From Flagellimonas_A sp039592695 (GTDB lineage Bacteria > Bacteroidota > Bacteroidia > Flavobacteriales > Flavobacteriaceae): a DNA stretch of 64,000 bases. The notes under the pieces were generated by a model. It was given only the letters and a program-made list of their open reading frames with translations. It ran no database searches and was not told the DNA's origin. Location of the stretch: positions 682,001-746,000 of the forward strand of contig NZ_JBBUTK010000001.1 in assembly GCF_039592695.1 (NCBI RefSeq), given 5' to 3'. The position numbers and the translations under genes were made by a program. Below, piece after piece: positions 42,219 through 50,370 of the stretch; the first letter of the stretch is position 1; the number at the start of each line of letters is the position of its first letter.

Positions 42219-43454
42219 TCATAGCTCATAAATCGTCAGTCCGCTTCTGAGTTTTGGTTCAATATAGGTGCTTTTTGGCGGCATGACCAATCCTGCGTCG
42301 GCAATGGCCTTTATTTCATCAATGGTGATGGGCAACATACCAAACCCGACGGCAAATTCGCCTTTGTCAATGCTGTCTTTCATCACAATCAAATTGTATT
42401 TCCCGTAACCATAGGCAATCCGCTTATCGTTTCTAAGGTCTTTGATGCCCAAAATCGGTTCTAAAATGGTCTTGTAGAGAATCTGGGTGTCCAATTGGCT
42501 GAGTTCATCGGTAAAGTTGTAGATTTTTTTTCGTAGGTAGAGGGAGTAAAAATCCCCATCCAAATACATACTGAAATGATGCTTTTTTGATGGTTTGTAC
42601 ACATCGTCATCGCGCTTTTCTATGCGGAAATGGGTATCCAACCGAACCAAGAACTCTTTTTTTGACAGTCCGTTCAAATCTTTCACCATTCGATTGAACT
42701 CAAAAATCTTTATTTCTGATTCAGGAATCAAGTAGCTCATAAAAAAATTATACGCCTCACCGCCTGAGTGTTTGCTGTTTGCTTTTTCAGAGTTTTCGGC
42801 CAGTAGATTTGATGAGGCACTGCGATGGTGGCCATCGGCTATATAGAACGAATCAATACCTTCAAATGCTTTTTTGATATGGTTTACAGTCTTTTCATCG
42901 TAAACACGCCATAATCGATGACGAATTTTATCCGTTGTGGTAAAATCGTACTCTGGCTCTTTTGAGACCTCATTGTCAATGACCTTTGAAATAGTTTCAT
43001 CTTGCTGATAGGTCATCAATACGGGCTCGGCATTGAAACCAACGGTTTGCAGGTATTCTGCAAACAGCTTTTCACGCTTCAAAATGGTATCCTCATGTTT
43101 TTTGATGACATCGTTTCGATAATCTTCAACGCTTGTGGCGCAAAATAGCCCCAGCGTTTTGAAATCTCCCATCCCAATTTCATAGAGATAAAAACTGGGT
43201 TCTTCATCCTTTAGAAAAATACCGTCTTCCAAAAACTCAAGATATCGGTTTTTGACCAACTTGAAGCGCTCTTGGCCCGTAACAGATTTACTGAACTTAA
43301 AACCAGGGTTGATGATGTGCAAAAACGAAAACGGATTGTACCGCAATACGGCGTTGAGCTCATCTTGATTATATTCTTCATAAGAGCGTGAGGCGACAAA
43401 GGCGACTTTGTCACAGGCTGGTCTTATGGCCCGAAAGGGTTTGATCAATGCCAT
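42219..43454 (-). CDS. DUF1015 family protein
   Basis: A 411-residue cytoplasmic protein of the DUF1015 family. It begins with IKPFRAIRPACDKVAFVASR and has YDEKTVNHIKKAFEG, FYIADGHHRSASSNL and the C-terminal VGFGMLPITIDEIKAIADAG with MPPKSTYIEPKLRSGL, both strongly conserved. The motif ADGHHR suggests an enzyme active site, but the activity is not established. It follows the 3-hydroxyacyl-CoA dehydrogenase gene by three bases. It may be coupled to the amino-acid or CoA metabolism of the region, which is inference. Confidence 0.9.
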   Translation of the reverse strand: MALIKPFRAIRPACDKVAFVASRSYEEYNQDELNAVLRYNPFSFLHIINPGFKFSKSVTGQERFKLVKNRYLEFLEDGIFLKDEEPSFYLYEIGMGDFKTLGLFCATSVEDYRNDVIKKHEDTILKREKLFAEYLQTVGFNAEPVLMTYQQDETISKVIDNEVSKEPEYDFTTTDKIRHRLWRVYDEKTVNHIKKAFEGIDSFYIADGHHRSASSNLLAENSEKANSKHSGGEAYNFFMSYLIPESEIKIFEFNRMVKDLNGLSKKEFLVRLDTHFRIEKRDDDVYKPSKKHHFSMYLDGDFYSLYLRKKIYNFTDELSQLDTQILYKTILEPILGIKDLRNDKRIAYGYGKYNLIVMKDSIDKGEFAVGFGMLPITIDEIKAIADAGLVMPPKSTYIEPKLRSGLTIYEL

Positions 43455-43457
43455 GGG

Positions 43458-44345
43458 CTAAGCAAATTGGCCGGCTATTTTTTCTGCCTTTCTCGATTCG
43501 GAGTAATCGTAAAAACCTTCTCCTGATTTTACCCCCAATTTGCCAGCGGTCACCATATTGACGAGTAATGGACAAGGTGCATATTTCGGATTTTTGAATC
43601 CATCGTACATCACATTCAAGATGGATAAACAAACATCCAACCCGATAAAATCAGCCAATTGCAACGGACCCATCGGGTGGGCCATGCCCAATTTCATCAC
43701 CGTGTCAATTTCATGTACACCTGCAACGCCATTGTACAAGGCTTCTATGGCCTCATTGATCATGGGCATCAAAATGCGGTTGGCAACAAAACCTGGATAA
43801 TCATTGACTTCCGTCGGGGTTTTGCCGAGCTTTTTCGAAAGCTGCATGATACTCTCGGTGACTCCGTCAGTAGTGTTGTAGCCTCGTATGATCTCAACCA
43901 GTTTCATGATGGGCACGGGATTCATAAAATGCATACCAATCACTTTTTCAGGCCTTTCGGTCGCAGCGGCAATCTGTGTTATGGATATGGAGGAGGTATT
44001 GGTGGCTAAAATGGTCTTTTCATCACAGATACTATCCAATTCTTTAAAAATATTGAGTTTGATGTCCAGATTTTCAGTGGCGGCCTCAACGACAAGGTCA
44101 ACATCGGCAACCCCTTTTTTCAGCTCGGTAAACGAGGTGATGTTGTCGAGAGTACTTTTTTTGAGCTCTTCAGAGATGGACTCTTTGGCCAACATCCGGT
44201 CCAGATTTTTGGTAATGGTGGCCAACCCCTTGTCAAGTGAGGTTTGCGAGATATCAATAAGATTTACTTCGTGACCGTGCTGTGCAAAAACATGGGCGAT
44301 TCCGTTGCCCATGGTACCTGCTCCTATAACTGCTATACTTTTCAT
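43458..44345 (-). CDS. 3-hydroxybutyryl-CoA / 3-hydroxyacyl-CoA dehydrogenase
   Basis: A 295-residue NAD(P)-dependent dehydrogenase of the Hbd/PaaH type. The Rossmann motif is AVIGAGTMGNGIAHVFAQHG. Catalytic and substrate motifs are GMHFMNPVPIMKLVEIIRG (His near 139), the later GFVANRILMPMINEA and MKLGMAHPMGPLQLADFIG. It converts acetoacetyl-CoA and related 3-oxoacyl-CoA to 3-hydroxyacyl-CoA or the reverse. Butyrate-type, phenylacetate and fatty-acid pathways all use such enzymes, and the neighbours do not decide which. Confidence 0.95.
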   Translation of the reverse strand: MKSIAVIGAGTMGNGIAHVFAQHGHEVNLIDISQTSLDKGLATITKNLDRMLAKESISEELKKSTLDNITSFTELKKGVADVDLVVEAATENLDIKLNIFKELDSICDEKTILATNTSSISITQIAAATERPEKVIGMHFMNPVPIMKLVEIIRGYNTTDGVTESIMQLSKKLGKTPTEVNDYPGFVANRILMPMINEAIEALYNGVAGVHEIDTVMKLGMAHPMGPLQLADFIGLDVCLSILNVMYDGFKNPKYAPCPLLVNMVTAGKLGVKSGEGFYDYSESRKAEKIAGQFA

Positions 44346-44363
44346 TTTAATATTTTGTCAAGA

Positions 44364-44924
44364 TTAATGTATTCCAATTATCGGCTTTTTAATTTTAGAT
44401 AGCTTCCACTCAAAAATGGAAATAAGATTGGACATGCCTTCATCGAATTCAATGGCATTTAACTCTACTCTTAAGTCCAGTCCTCCAGTCCAATGCATTA
44501 ACTGTAACCCTTGAGTTTGTTTATTTTCATAAATACCAATATGTTGAATAACTCTGCTCCAAAAATTTCTTTTGACCTTTCCAACATATAAAATCTTTGA
44601 ACTTGGATTAAAACTGTTTCTTAATGAAGGGGTCGCTTTTTTGTCTAAACTATTTAAAGATTTATACTCTTGTAGTTTTTGTCTTATATCAGATGACGAT
44701 GTGTCAGATATTATTCTAAACCAATAAAGAACTGGCCCTTTCAAATTTCTGAATAGTTCTTGATATGTTTTATGCTCGTCAGTTTCTCTTACTTTTTCAG
44801 GGTTTAGACTACTTAGCCATTCACAATCGAAGACATAGGATTTTTGTATAAGTGAATTGTTTTTAGAAACATCTTGTAGAACTTCTATAAGTGTTTCTGA
44901 GTATTCTTGGATGATTTTTTGCAT
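44364..44924 (-). CDS. divergent GIY-YIG-like protein, possible acquired gene
   Basis: A 186-residue protein. PVLYWFRIISDTS could stand for the GIY strand, followed 45 residues later by SKILYVGKVKRNFWSRVIQHIG, which matches the YIG strand and the R/H motifs of GIY-YIG nucleases (Y-V-G-K-x-K-x-x-x-x-x-R-x-x-Q-H). A glutamate in SIFEWKLSKIKKPIIG could be the metal ligand. The N-terminal 80 residues are not recognisable. The gene is visibly AT-richer than its neighbours and sits between two housekeeping genes, which suggests later insertion. Nuclease assignment is tentative. Confidence 0.6.
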   Translation of the reverse strand: MQKIIQEYSETLIEVLQDVSKNNSLIQKSYVFDCEWLSSLNPEKVRETDEHKTYQELFRNLKGPVLYWFRIISDTSSSDIRQKLQEYKSLNSLDKKATPSLRNSFNPSSKILYVGKVKRNFWSRVIQHIGIYENKQTQGLQLMHWTGGLDLRVELNAIEFDEGMSNLISIFEWKLSKIKKPIIGIH

Positions 44925-44963
44925 ATTAATCTGCTTAAGAAATTCACAACAAAAGCCTTGGAA

Positions 44964-45929
44964 TTATTTTCCAAAAGCCTCAATCACCCGCAACGCTACC
45001 TGCAGTGCCGCTGTGCCCTGTTTAAGGGTCACCATGGGTTCAGTATTGTTGTTGATGGCATCCGCAAAGGTTTCCAATTCGTCCAGAATGGCGTTGTTCG
45101 AGATGATTTCTGGATTTTCAAAATAGATTTGTTTTTTCTCTCCTTCCGCATTTTGCAGGATCATATCAAAATCCCCCGGATTCTCAGGGGCATCCTTCAT
45201 TTTGACCACTTCGACCTTTTTTTCCAGAAAATCCACAGAAATATAGGCATCCCGTTGAAAAAACCGTGATTTGCGCATATTCTTCAACGAAATACGGCTT
45301 GCTGTCAAATTGGCGACACACCCATTTTCAAATTGAATGCGGGCATTGGCAATATCAGGTGATTTGCTGATGACAGAAACACCGCTTGCGTCGATTTTTT
45401 TGACCTCTGATTTCACCACGCTCAAAATCACATCAATGTCATGGATCATCAAGTCGAGCACCACGGGCACATCGGTACCCCGGGGATTGAACTCTGCCAA
45501 ACGATGGGTCTCAATGAACATGGGGTTTTCAATGGTGTCTTTTACAGCCAAAAAGGCAGGGTTGAACCGCTCAACATGGCCCACCTGCCCTTTAACACTA
45601 TGGTTTCTTTCAAGCTGCAAAAGCTCTTCTGCCTCTTCAGTGGTATTGGTCACGGGCTTTTCAATAAAAACATGCCGCTTTTGCTGCATCGCTTTTTTGG
45701 CACAATCAAAATGGGAAAGGGTGGGGGTGACAATGTCCACCACATCCACAGCATCAATCAGATTATTGATGTTGTCAAAGTAGGTGTAACCAAATTCATC
45801 ACTCACTTTTTTGGCATTGATTTCATCAGGATCATGAAAACCAATGAGTTCATATTTCTCGGATTGGTTCAATAAACGAAGGTGGATTTTGCCCAAATGA
45901 CCAGCCCCGAGAACACCAACTTTTAACAT
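44964..45929 (-). CDS. Gfo/Idh/MocA family oxidoreductase
   Basis: A 321-residue NAD(P)-dependent oxidoreductase. The Rossmann motif is KVGVLGAGHLGKIHLRLL, followed by the EKPV motif in RHVFIEKPVTNTTEEAEEL and a C-terminal beta domain with FNPRGTDVPVVLDLMIHDID (conserved Asp and His of the sugar-type enzymes). Substrates in the family include myo-inositol, glucose derivatives and biliverdin; none can be assigned here. It is the first gene of the long minus-strand run, with a -7 box 17 bases upstream. Confidence 0.9.
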   Translation of the reverse strand: MLKVGVLGAGHLGKIHLRLLNQSEKYELIGFHDPDEINAKKVSDEFGYTYFDNINNLIDAVDVVDIVTPTLSHFDCAKKAMQQKRHVFIEKPVTNTTEEAEELLQLERNHSVKGQVGHVERFNPAFLAVKDTIENPMFIETHRLAEFNPRGTDVPVVLDLMIHDIDVILSVVKSEVKKIDASGVSVISKSPDIANARIQFENGCVANLTASRISLKNMRKSRFFQRDAYISVDFLEKKVEVVKMKDAPENPGDFDMILQNAEGEKKQIYFENPEIISNNAILDELETFADAINNNTEPMVTLKQGTAALQVALRVIEAFGK

Positions 45930-45945
45930 CAGCTATGGTTTTTTT

Positions 45946-45953
45946 CAAAAATA
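45946..45953 (-). promoter_or_regulatory. -7 promoter box heading the 36.6-45.9 kb gene run
   Basis: The minus strand reads TATTTTTG, an exact TAnnTTTG match, 16 bases before the Gfo/Idh start. I see no other equally good box within the run, so it may be the main promoter, though internal promoters are likely. Confidence 0.5.
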
Positions 45954-46043
45954 CGGATATGGGTGCACACCGCATAAAAAATCCAGAATTGGGCTGGCAC
46001 TTTAACCAGGAACTTTTTTAACTTCGATGCACCAAACCAAAAC

Positions 46044-46685
46044 ATGAAAGATACCCATAAACATAAGGGCATGCGCAATCAATTGGCGCAGGTGATTGAG
46101 AACAAGGGCATTAAGGCTGCTTCGGCCATCAATGCCATCAAGGCGGTACCACGCCATCTTTTTTTAGACAGTAGTTTTGAAGACCATGCCTATCAAGACA
46201 AGGCATTTCCTATCGGTGCCGAACAGACCATTTCACAACCCTACACCGTGGCATTTCAAACAGAATTATTACGGGTCAAACCCAACGATAAAGTCTTGGA
46301 AGTTGGCACGGGCAGCGGCTACCAAACAGCCATTCTGCTGCATTTGAAAGCAAAAGTGTATACCATTGAGCGCCAGCAAGAACTTTTTAAGAGCACAAAG
46401 CTTTTTTTCGACAAAATGGGCTATCGACCTAAGAAAATGGTTTTTGGTGATGGCTACAAAGGATTGCCTGAAGAAGCTCCGTTCGATGGTATCATTGTGA
46501 CCGCCGGCGCACCAGAAACCCCAAAAGATTTGTTGTCACAGCTGAAAGTAGGGGGAAGGTTGGTAATCCCTGTGGGCATTGAAGAACAGGTGATGACCCT
46601 TTATGTTCGAAAATCGAATAAAGAGTTCGAGAAAAAAGAGATGGGTCTGTTTCGTTTTGTGCCCCTTTTGGAAGACAAGAATTAA
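46044..46685 (+). CDS. pcm: protein-L-isoaspartate O-methyltransferase
   Basis: Methylates isoaspartyl residues in damaged proteins with SAM to start their repair. It has 213 residues. Conserved features are the active-site segment IGAEQTISQPYTVAFQTELL, the SAM motif VLEVGTGSGYQTAIL and the later PFDGIIVTAGAPETPKDLL and VIPVGIEEQVMTLYV. Its stop overlaps that of the convergent smpB by four bases. Exported relatives exist, but no signal is visible here. No promoter stands out in the gap to the divergent oxidoreductase. Confidence 0.95.
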   Translation: MKDTHKHKGMRNQLAQVIENKGIKAASAINAIKAVPRHLFLDSSFEDHAYQDKAFPIGAEQTISQPYTVAFQTELLRVKPNDKVLEVGTGSGYQTAILLHLKAKVYTIERQQELFKSTKLFFDKMGYRPKKMVFGDGYKGLPEEAPFDGIIVTAGAPETPKDLLSQLKVGGRLVIPVGIEEQVMTLYVRKSNKEFEKKEMGLFRFVPLLEDKN

Positions 46686-47143
46686 TTGTTGAAACTCTTT
46701 TTGATGCGGGCCAGATTGCGTTTGCTATCCCTATCTTTTATGGTCTCGCGTTTATCGTATTGTTTTTTACCCTTGGCCAAACCGATGTTGACTTTGGCCA
46801 AACCCCTGTCGTTGATGAATAGGTTCAAGGGTATGATGGTCAGCCCCGAAGCGGTGACCTCTTTGTGCAGTTTTTTGAGCTCACGTTTGTTCAACAGCAA
46901 TTTTCGCTCAGCTTTGGGTTTGTGGTTGTAATGTGTGCCATGGCTGTACTCATCAACCTGCATGTTGATGACAAAAAGCTCACCACGGTCGTTGAACTCA
47001 CAGAAACTTTGCGACAGGTTGGCCTTGCCATTTCGAATGGACTTTATTTCAGTACCCGACAATACGATTCCGGCTGTATATTTGTCCAGAATCTCGTAAT
47101 CGAATTTCGCCCGTTTGTTCTTTATGTTGATGTTTTTCTGCAT
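46682..47143 (-). CDS. smpB: SsrA-binding protein SmpB
   Basis: Brings tmRNA to stalled ribosomes in trans-translation. It has 153 residues from MQKNINIKNKRAKFDYEI. Conserved motifs are GIVLSGTEIKSIRNGKANLSQS, YSHGTHYNH, RKLLLNKRELKKL and GLAKGKKQYDKRETIKDRDS (C-terminal tail that enters the mRNA channel). An ATG three codons upstream is rejected because the -7 box overlaps it. The tmRNA gene ssrA is not in this window. Confidence 0.96.
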   Translation of the reverse strand: MQKNINIKNKRAKFDYEILDKYTAGIVLSGTEIKSIRNGKANLSQSFCEFNDRGELFVINMQVDEYSHGTHYNHKPKAERKLLLNKRELKKLHKEVTASGLTIIPLNLFINDRGLAKVNIGLAKGKKQYDKRETIKDRDSKRNLARIKKSFNN

Positions 47144-47149
47144 GAGGGG

Positions 47150-47157
47150 CAAAAATA
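47150..47157 (-). promoter_or_regulatory. -7 promoter box of smpB
   Basis: TATTTTTG on the minus strand ends six bases before the smpB ATG at 47143, so the message would be leaderless or have a leader of only a few bases. Confidence 0.5.
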
Positions 47158-47243
47158 GTGAACTCTAAGCGAGTTCAATAACTCAAAACGGCTGAACTGT
47201 AATGTTTCTCTTGGTTTTTCGATTACTGAATCAAAACAATCGA

Positions 47244-47987
47244 ATGAATAAATTCTTCATCTTTCTCATATTGCTGGTTTGCTGTTCTTGTTCAGAAAAG
47301 GACAACGAACGTACTGCACAACAGATAATTAACAAATCCATAGAAGTTTCAGGAGGCCATCTTCACGACTCGAGCAAGGTTTCCTTTCGTTTTAGGGATA
47401 GAAACTATGTGGCGTACATAAAAGATGGAAGAAAAGTACTGGAAAGGCAAACTACCACAGATTCATTGACCATTACCGATGTCAAGACCAATATGTCTTT
47501 TGAACGGTTTTTCAATGACAACTTGATCAGATTGCCCGATTCAGTGGCGAACCGTTACGCCAATTCGGTGAATTCAGTGCATTATTTTGCACGATTACCA
47601 TATGGCTTGAACGACCCAGCCGTAAACAAAGAATTATTGGGCAAAGTGCCTTTAAACGGAAAGGATTATTACAAAATTAAGGTAACTTTTGCTGAGGAAA
47701 ATGGAGGTGAGGATTTTGAGGATGCGTATCTGTACTGGTTCAATACAGCAACACTGAAACCTGATTTTCTGGCGTATGAATTTCATGTAGATGGCGGCGG
47801 CATTCGCTTTCGAGAGGCCTTCAATGAGCGCTATGTCAATGGTATAAGATTTGTCGACTACAGAAATTTCAAGGCAGATCCAGATGAGGTGGATTTCATG
47901 AAAGTGGACAGTCTATTCGAAAAAGGAAGTCTTGAATTGCTCTCAAAAATTGAATTGGAAGCTATTGAGGTAATCCGAGAGCACTAA
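47244..47987 (+). CDS. lipoprotein, DUF6503-like
   Basis: A 247-residue lipoprotein with signal NKFFIFLILLVCCSCSEKDN and lipobox Cys at about 15. The start QQIINKSIEVSGG and the later RLPYGLNDPAVNKELLGKV resemble a flavobacterial family that I recall as DUF6503, with uncertain recollection. The mature part looks like a beta-rich LolA/LppX-like half-barrel (alternating strands such as YYKIKVTFAEENGG and YLYWFNTATLKPD), which would fit binding a hydrophobic ligand. An upstream in-frame ATG at 47202 is possible but less likely, since it would bury the signal. Confidence 0.7.
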   Translation: MNKFFIFLILLVCCSCSEKDNERTAQQIINKSIEVSGGHLHDSSKVSFRFRDRNYVAYIKDGRKVLERQTTTDSLTITDVKTNMSFERFFNDNLIRLPDSVANRYANSVNSVHYFARLPYGLNDPAVNKELLGKVPLNGKDYYKIKVTFAEENGGEDFEDAYLYWFNTATLKPDFLAYEFHVDGGGIRFREAFNERYVNGIRFVDYRNFKADPDEVDFMKVDSLFEKGSLELLSKIELEAIEVIREH

Positions 47988-48538
47988 TCCATGCTCAAAC
48001 GAATGTCGGTGGCGTTGCCATTGATGATTCTGATGATGAAAAGGCTACTGTTGTCATTATCGTCCATCTGGCTGTACTTTTCAAAACCGAGCAATTGGTT
48101 GGCTATCACGGGCGTCGTATTGCTATGCCCGACCACAAGCACGTTAAGGCCCTCATTTTCCTTCTTGAACGACTCGATATCCATATCGGGTTCGTAGTAT
48201 TTTATATCGATGTCTTTCTTGACCGAGGTGGGTGCCGCGGTCATTGACGTACGTTCGTAATTGGTGGAATAAATGGCATCCAAAGCGAGGGGCTCAAAAA
48301 TATTGGCCCACTGCATAGCACGGGTCAGACCATCTTGGTTCAGCTCTGGATCAGGATTTTCAGGATTTTCTCTATCCTTTTCAGCATGCCTGATCAGATA
48401 AAAAGTGGTAACGACAGGTTCTCGGTTGTCTTCATTTACTGTAGCATCATTTTTACAGGCTACCAGTGAACAAATCGTTAATAAAATGAGAGAGAAATTG
48501 ACGGTCAGACTTCTATTTAAAGGGTATATTCGTTGCAT
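47984..48538 (-). CDS. exported histidine phosphatase (phosphoglycerate mutase superfamily)
   Basis: A 184-residue protein with a lipoprotein-type signal (NFSLILLTICSLVAC, Cys near 28). The catalytic motif is YLIRHAEKDREN (RHA form with nucleophilic His), and the second motif is VLVVGHSNTTPVIANQL. YSTNYERTSMTAAPT supplies the third conserved Arg. The family includes SixA-like phosphatases and broad sugar-phosphate phosphatases. Being a lipoprotein points to the periplasm or outer membrane. The stop overlaps the stop of the convergent DUF6503-like gene by four bases. Confidence 0.88.
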   Translation of the reverse strand: MQRIYPLNRSLTVNFSLILLTICSLVACKNDATVNEDNREPVVTTFYLIRHAEKDRENPENPDPELNQDGLTRAMQWANIFEPLALDAIYSTNYERTSMTAAPTSVKKDIDIKYYEPDMDIESFKKENEGLNVLVVGHSNTTPVIANQLLGFEKYSQMDDNDNSSLFIIRIINGNATDIRLSMD

Positions 48539-48588
48539 ATCGTTTGGTTCAATCCCACTAAAATAAACTTTTCACTTTTATAAACGTC

Positions 48589-50364
48589 ATGCGCAAAGCC
48601 TTTGGTATCTGTTTCTGCCTTTTTTTGCTTGTGGGCACACAGGCACAAGAGGTTTCGCTTCCTGAAGATTTGCGCCAACATAACCTGACCCAATTCAATG
48701 CGAGCTTGTTGAACCCAACCTATTCATACGATTGGAATCGCCCCCATGCAGCCTCGTTTTGGAGCCGGTGGCAGTGGCAGACCATTGATGGCGATCCTAC
48801 CACGCTTTTTTTTTCATACACGCATAAGCTAAGCGCTGCTTCCACCATTGGTGGTGGATTCATACAGCATAACACGGGCACCTTTCTCAATACCGGTGGA
48901 CTTTTGAACTATACCCATGCCATAAACTTTGACCCCAATATCAAACTTCTTCTAGGGGCCAATATTTTGGGTTTTCAGCAAGAATTGGCCGATGACCGGT
49001 TCATGCCCAATCCCGATATTGACCTGCCTGTGTTTAGTGAAACCAATGATTTTTTATTACAGTTCACGCCCGGTGCGCGATTGTTGGTCAATAACTTTTC
49101 CGTTGCACTGGCACTCGAAAATGCCATTGACATCAACCTTACAGACAGCGACAGAGATGGTCTTGGCAGTATATTTATCGGAGCGTTGAGCAATGATTTC
49201 CCCGTTTATTTGTCAGAGGGTCTGGGCAATAGTTTTGTACGGCCGTTATTATATGTAAAAACGATACCGAATGCCGATACCCAAATTGGTCTGAACGCGC
49301 TATTTTCAACTTCGAAGTTTTGGTTTCAGGGAGGTTACAACAATTTTTATGGTCCTTCACTGGGGCTCGGACTTACTTTTTTCAAACATTTTTCAGTTGG
49401 CGGATTGATGGAATTTTCAACAGGTGATGATTTGGATGGAGAGGATTCTACATTTGAACTGCTGGTATCATACCACTTTGGTAAGGCCAAACCAGACCAA
49501 GAAGTTGAATCAGGAGTGGAAGAAGAGGTAAAACTTGCCGATGAGTTGCCCAAGGTGGAAGAAGAGCAGGAAGAACAAGATGAGCAGAAAAGACAACAGG
49601 AAGCGGAACGCTTGCAGCGAGAGCGGGATTCAATAAACCAAGCTTTGGCCGAAGCCAAACAGCGACAAGTACAAGATTCCATACGTCGTGTGAATGCGCA
49701 ACAAAAGCAGCAAAGGGAACAAGATTCCATTGCAATGACCAGACAAAAAGAAGCGGATGCACAACGTGAACAAAAACGATTGGACAGTATCGCCAAACTT
49801 CAGCAGCAAGAAAGAGAAGCTGAGGCACTTCGCGAACAGCGACGTTTGGACAGTCTTGCCCAAGTTCGGGAAAAAGAAGCCAGAGCTATAATTGAACAGC
49901 GGCGAACCGATAGTATTGCCGAACTACAGCAAGAAAAAGAACAGGCCGAGGCACTTCAGAAGCAGCAACGAGCGGACAGTATTGCTGAACAACAACGGAA
50001 AGAAGCCGAAGCACTTCGTGAACAACAGCGATTGGATAGTATCGCCAAACTACAGCAGCAGGAAGAAGTTGAGGTCAAGCCCGGTGAAAAATATGAAGAA
50101 GTCACCAGAAATGAAGACGGACTTCAGCCTGGGTTCTATTTGATTGCCAACGTGTTCGGCACGAAGAAATACTTTGACAATTTCATGAAGACGCTACAGG
50201 AGAAAGGGCTGAATCCGAAATCGTTCTATCGTAAACTCAATAAGTACAATTACGTATACCTAGAACGTTACGATACGGTTGAAGAGGCACGCAAGGCGAG
50301 AGATAGTAAGTTCAATGGAAAGTATCCTGATAAAACTTGGATTTTCAGGGTGAGACTAGAGTAA
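48589..50364 (+). CDS. PorP/SprF-family type IX secretion protein fused to a coiled coil and SPOR domain
   Basis: A 591-residue exported protein. Signal peptide RKAFGICFCLFLLVGTQAQ is followed by a PorP/SprF-type beta-barrel at about 20-300 (ASLLNPTYSYDWNRPHA, HNTGTFLNTGGLLNYTH, GGYNNFYGPSLGLGLTF). From 310 to 500 it is highly charged with Gln/Glu/Arg repeats of 20-22 residues, each containing RxDSIA. A terminal SPOR-like domain (GFYLIANVFGTKKYFDNFM, about 510-591) is predicted to bind peptidoglycan. Canonical PorP/SprF proteins are about 300-350 residues. The typical adhesin partner gene is absent here. Confidence 0.85.
   Translation: MRKAFGICFCLFLLVGTQAQEVSLPEDLRQHNLTQFNASLLNPTYSYDWNRPHAASFWSRWQWQTIDGDPTTLFFSYTHKLSAASTIGGGFIQHNTGTFLNTGGLLNYTHAINFDPNIKLLLGANILGFQQELADDRFMPNPDIDLPVFSETNDFLLQFTPGARLLVNNFSVALALENAIDINLTDSDRDGLGSIFIGALSNDFPVYLSEGLGNSFVRPLLYVKTIPNADTQIGLNALFSTSKFWFQGGYNNFYGPSLGLGLTFFKHFSVGGLMEFSTGDDLDGEDSTFELLVSYHFGKAKPDQEVESGVEEEVKLADELPKVEEEQEEQDEQKRQQEAERLQRERDSINQALAEAKQRQVQDSIRRVNAQQKQQREQDSIAMTRQKEADAQREQKRLDSIAKLQQQEREAEALREQRRLDSLAQVREKEARAIIEQRRTDSIAELQQEKEQAEALQKQQRADSIAEQQRKEAEALREQQRLDSIAKLQQQEEVEVKPGEKYEEVTRNEDGLQPGFYLIANVFGTKKYFDNFMKTLQEKGLNPKSFYRKLNKYNYVYLERYDTVEEARKARDSKFNGKYPDKTWIFRVRLE
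49770..50070 (+). repeat. intragenic repeats encoding 20-22-residue coiled-coil units
   Basis: Within the PorP/SprF-SPOR gene, about five units each include R-x-D-S-I-A followed by Q- and E-rich residues (RLDSIAKLQQQ, RLDSLAQVREK, RTDSIAELQQE, RADSIAEQQRK, RLDSIAKLQQQ). Unit length is 20-22 residues, so recombination between them could change the stalk length. Confidence 0.6.
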
Positions 50365-50370
50365 GAACGA

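Noticed and set aside
46682..47152. tmRNA gene near smpB
   Set aside because: Neither neighbouring gap contains a tRNA-like acceptor end or an alanine-rich tag frame; the gaps are under 120 bases.
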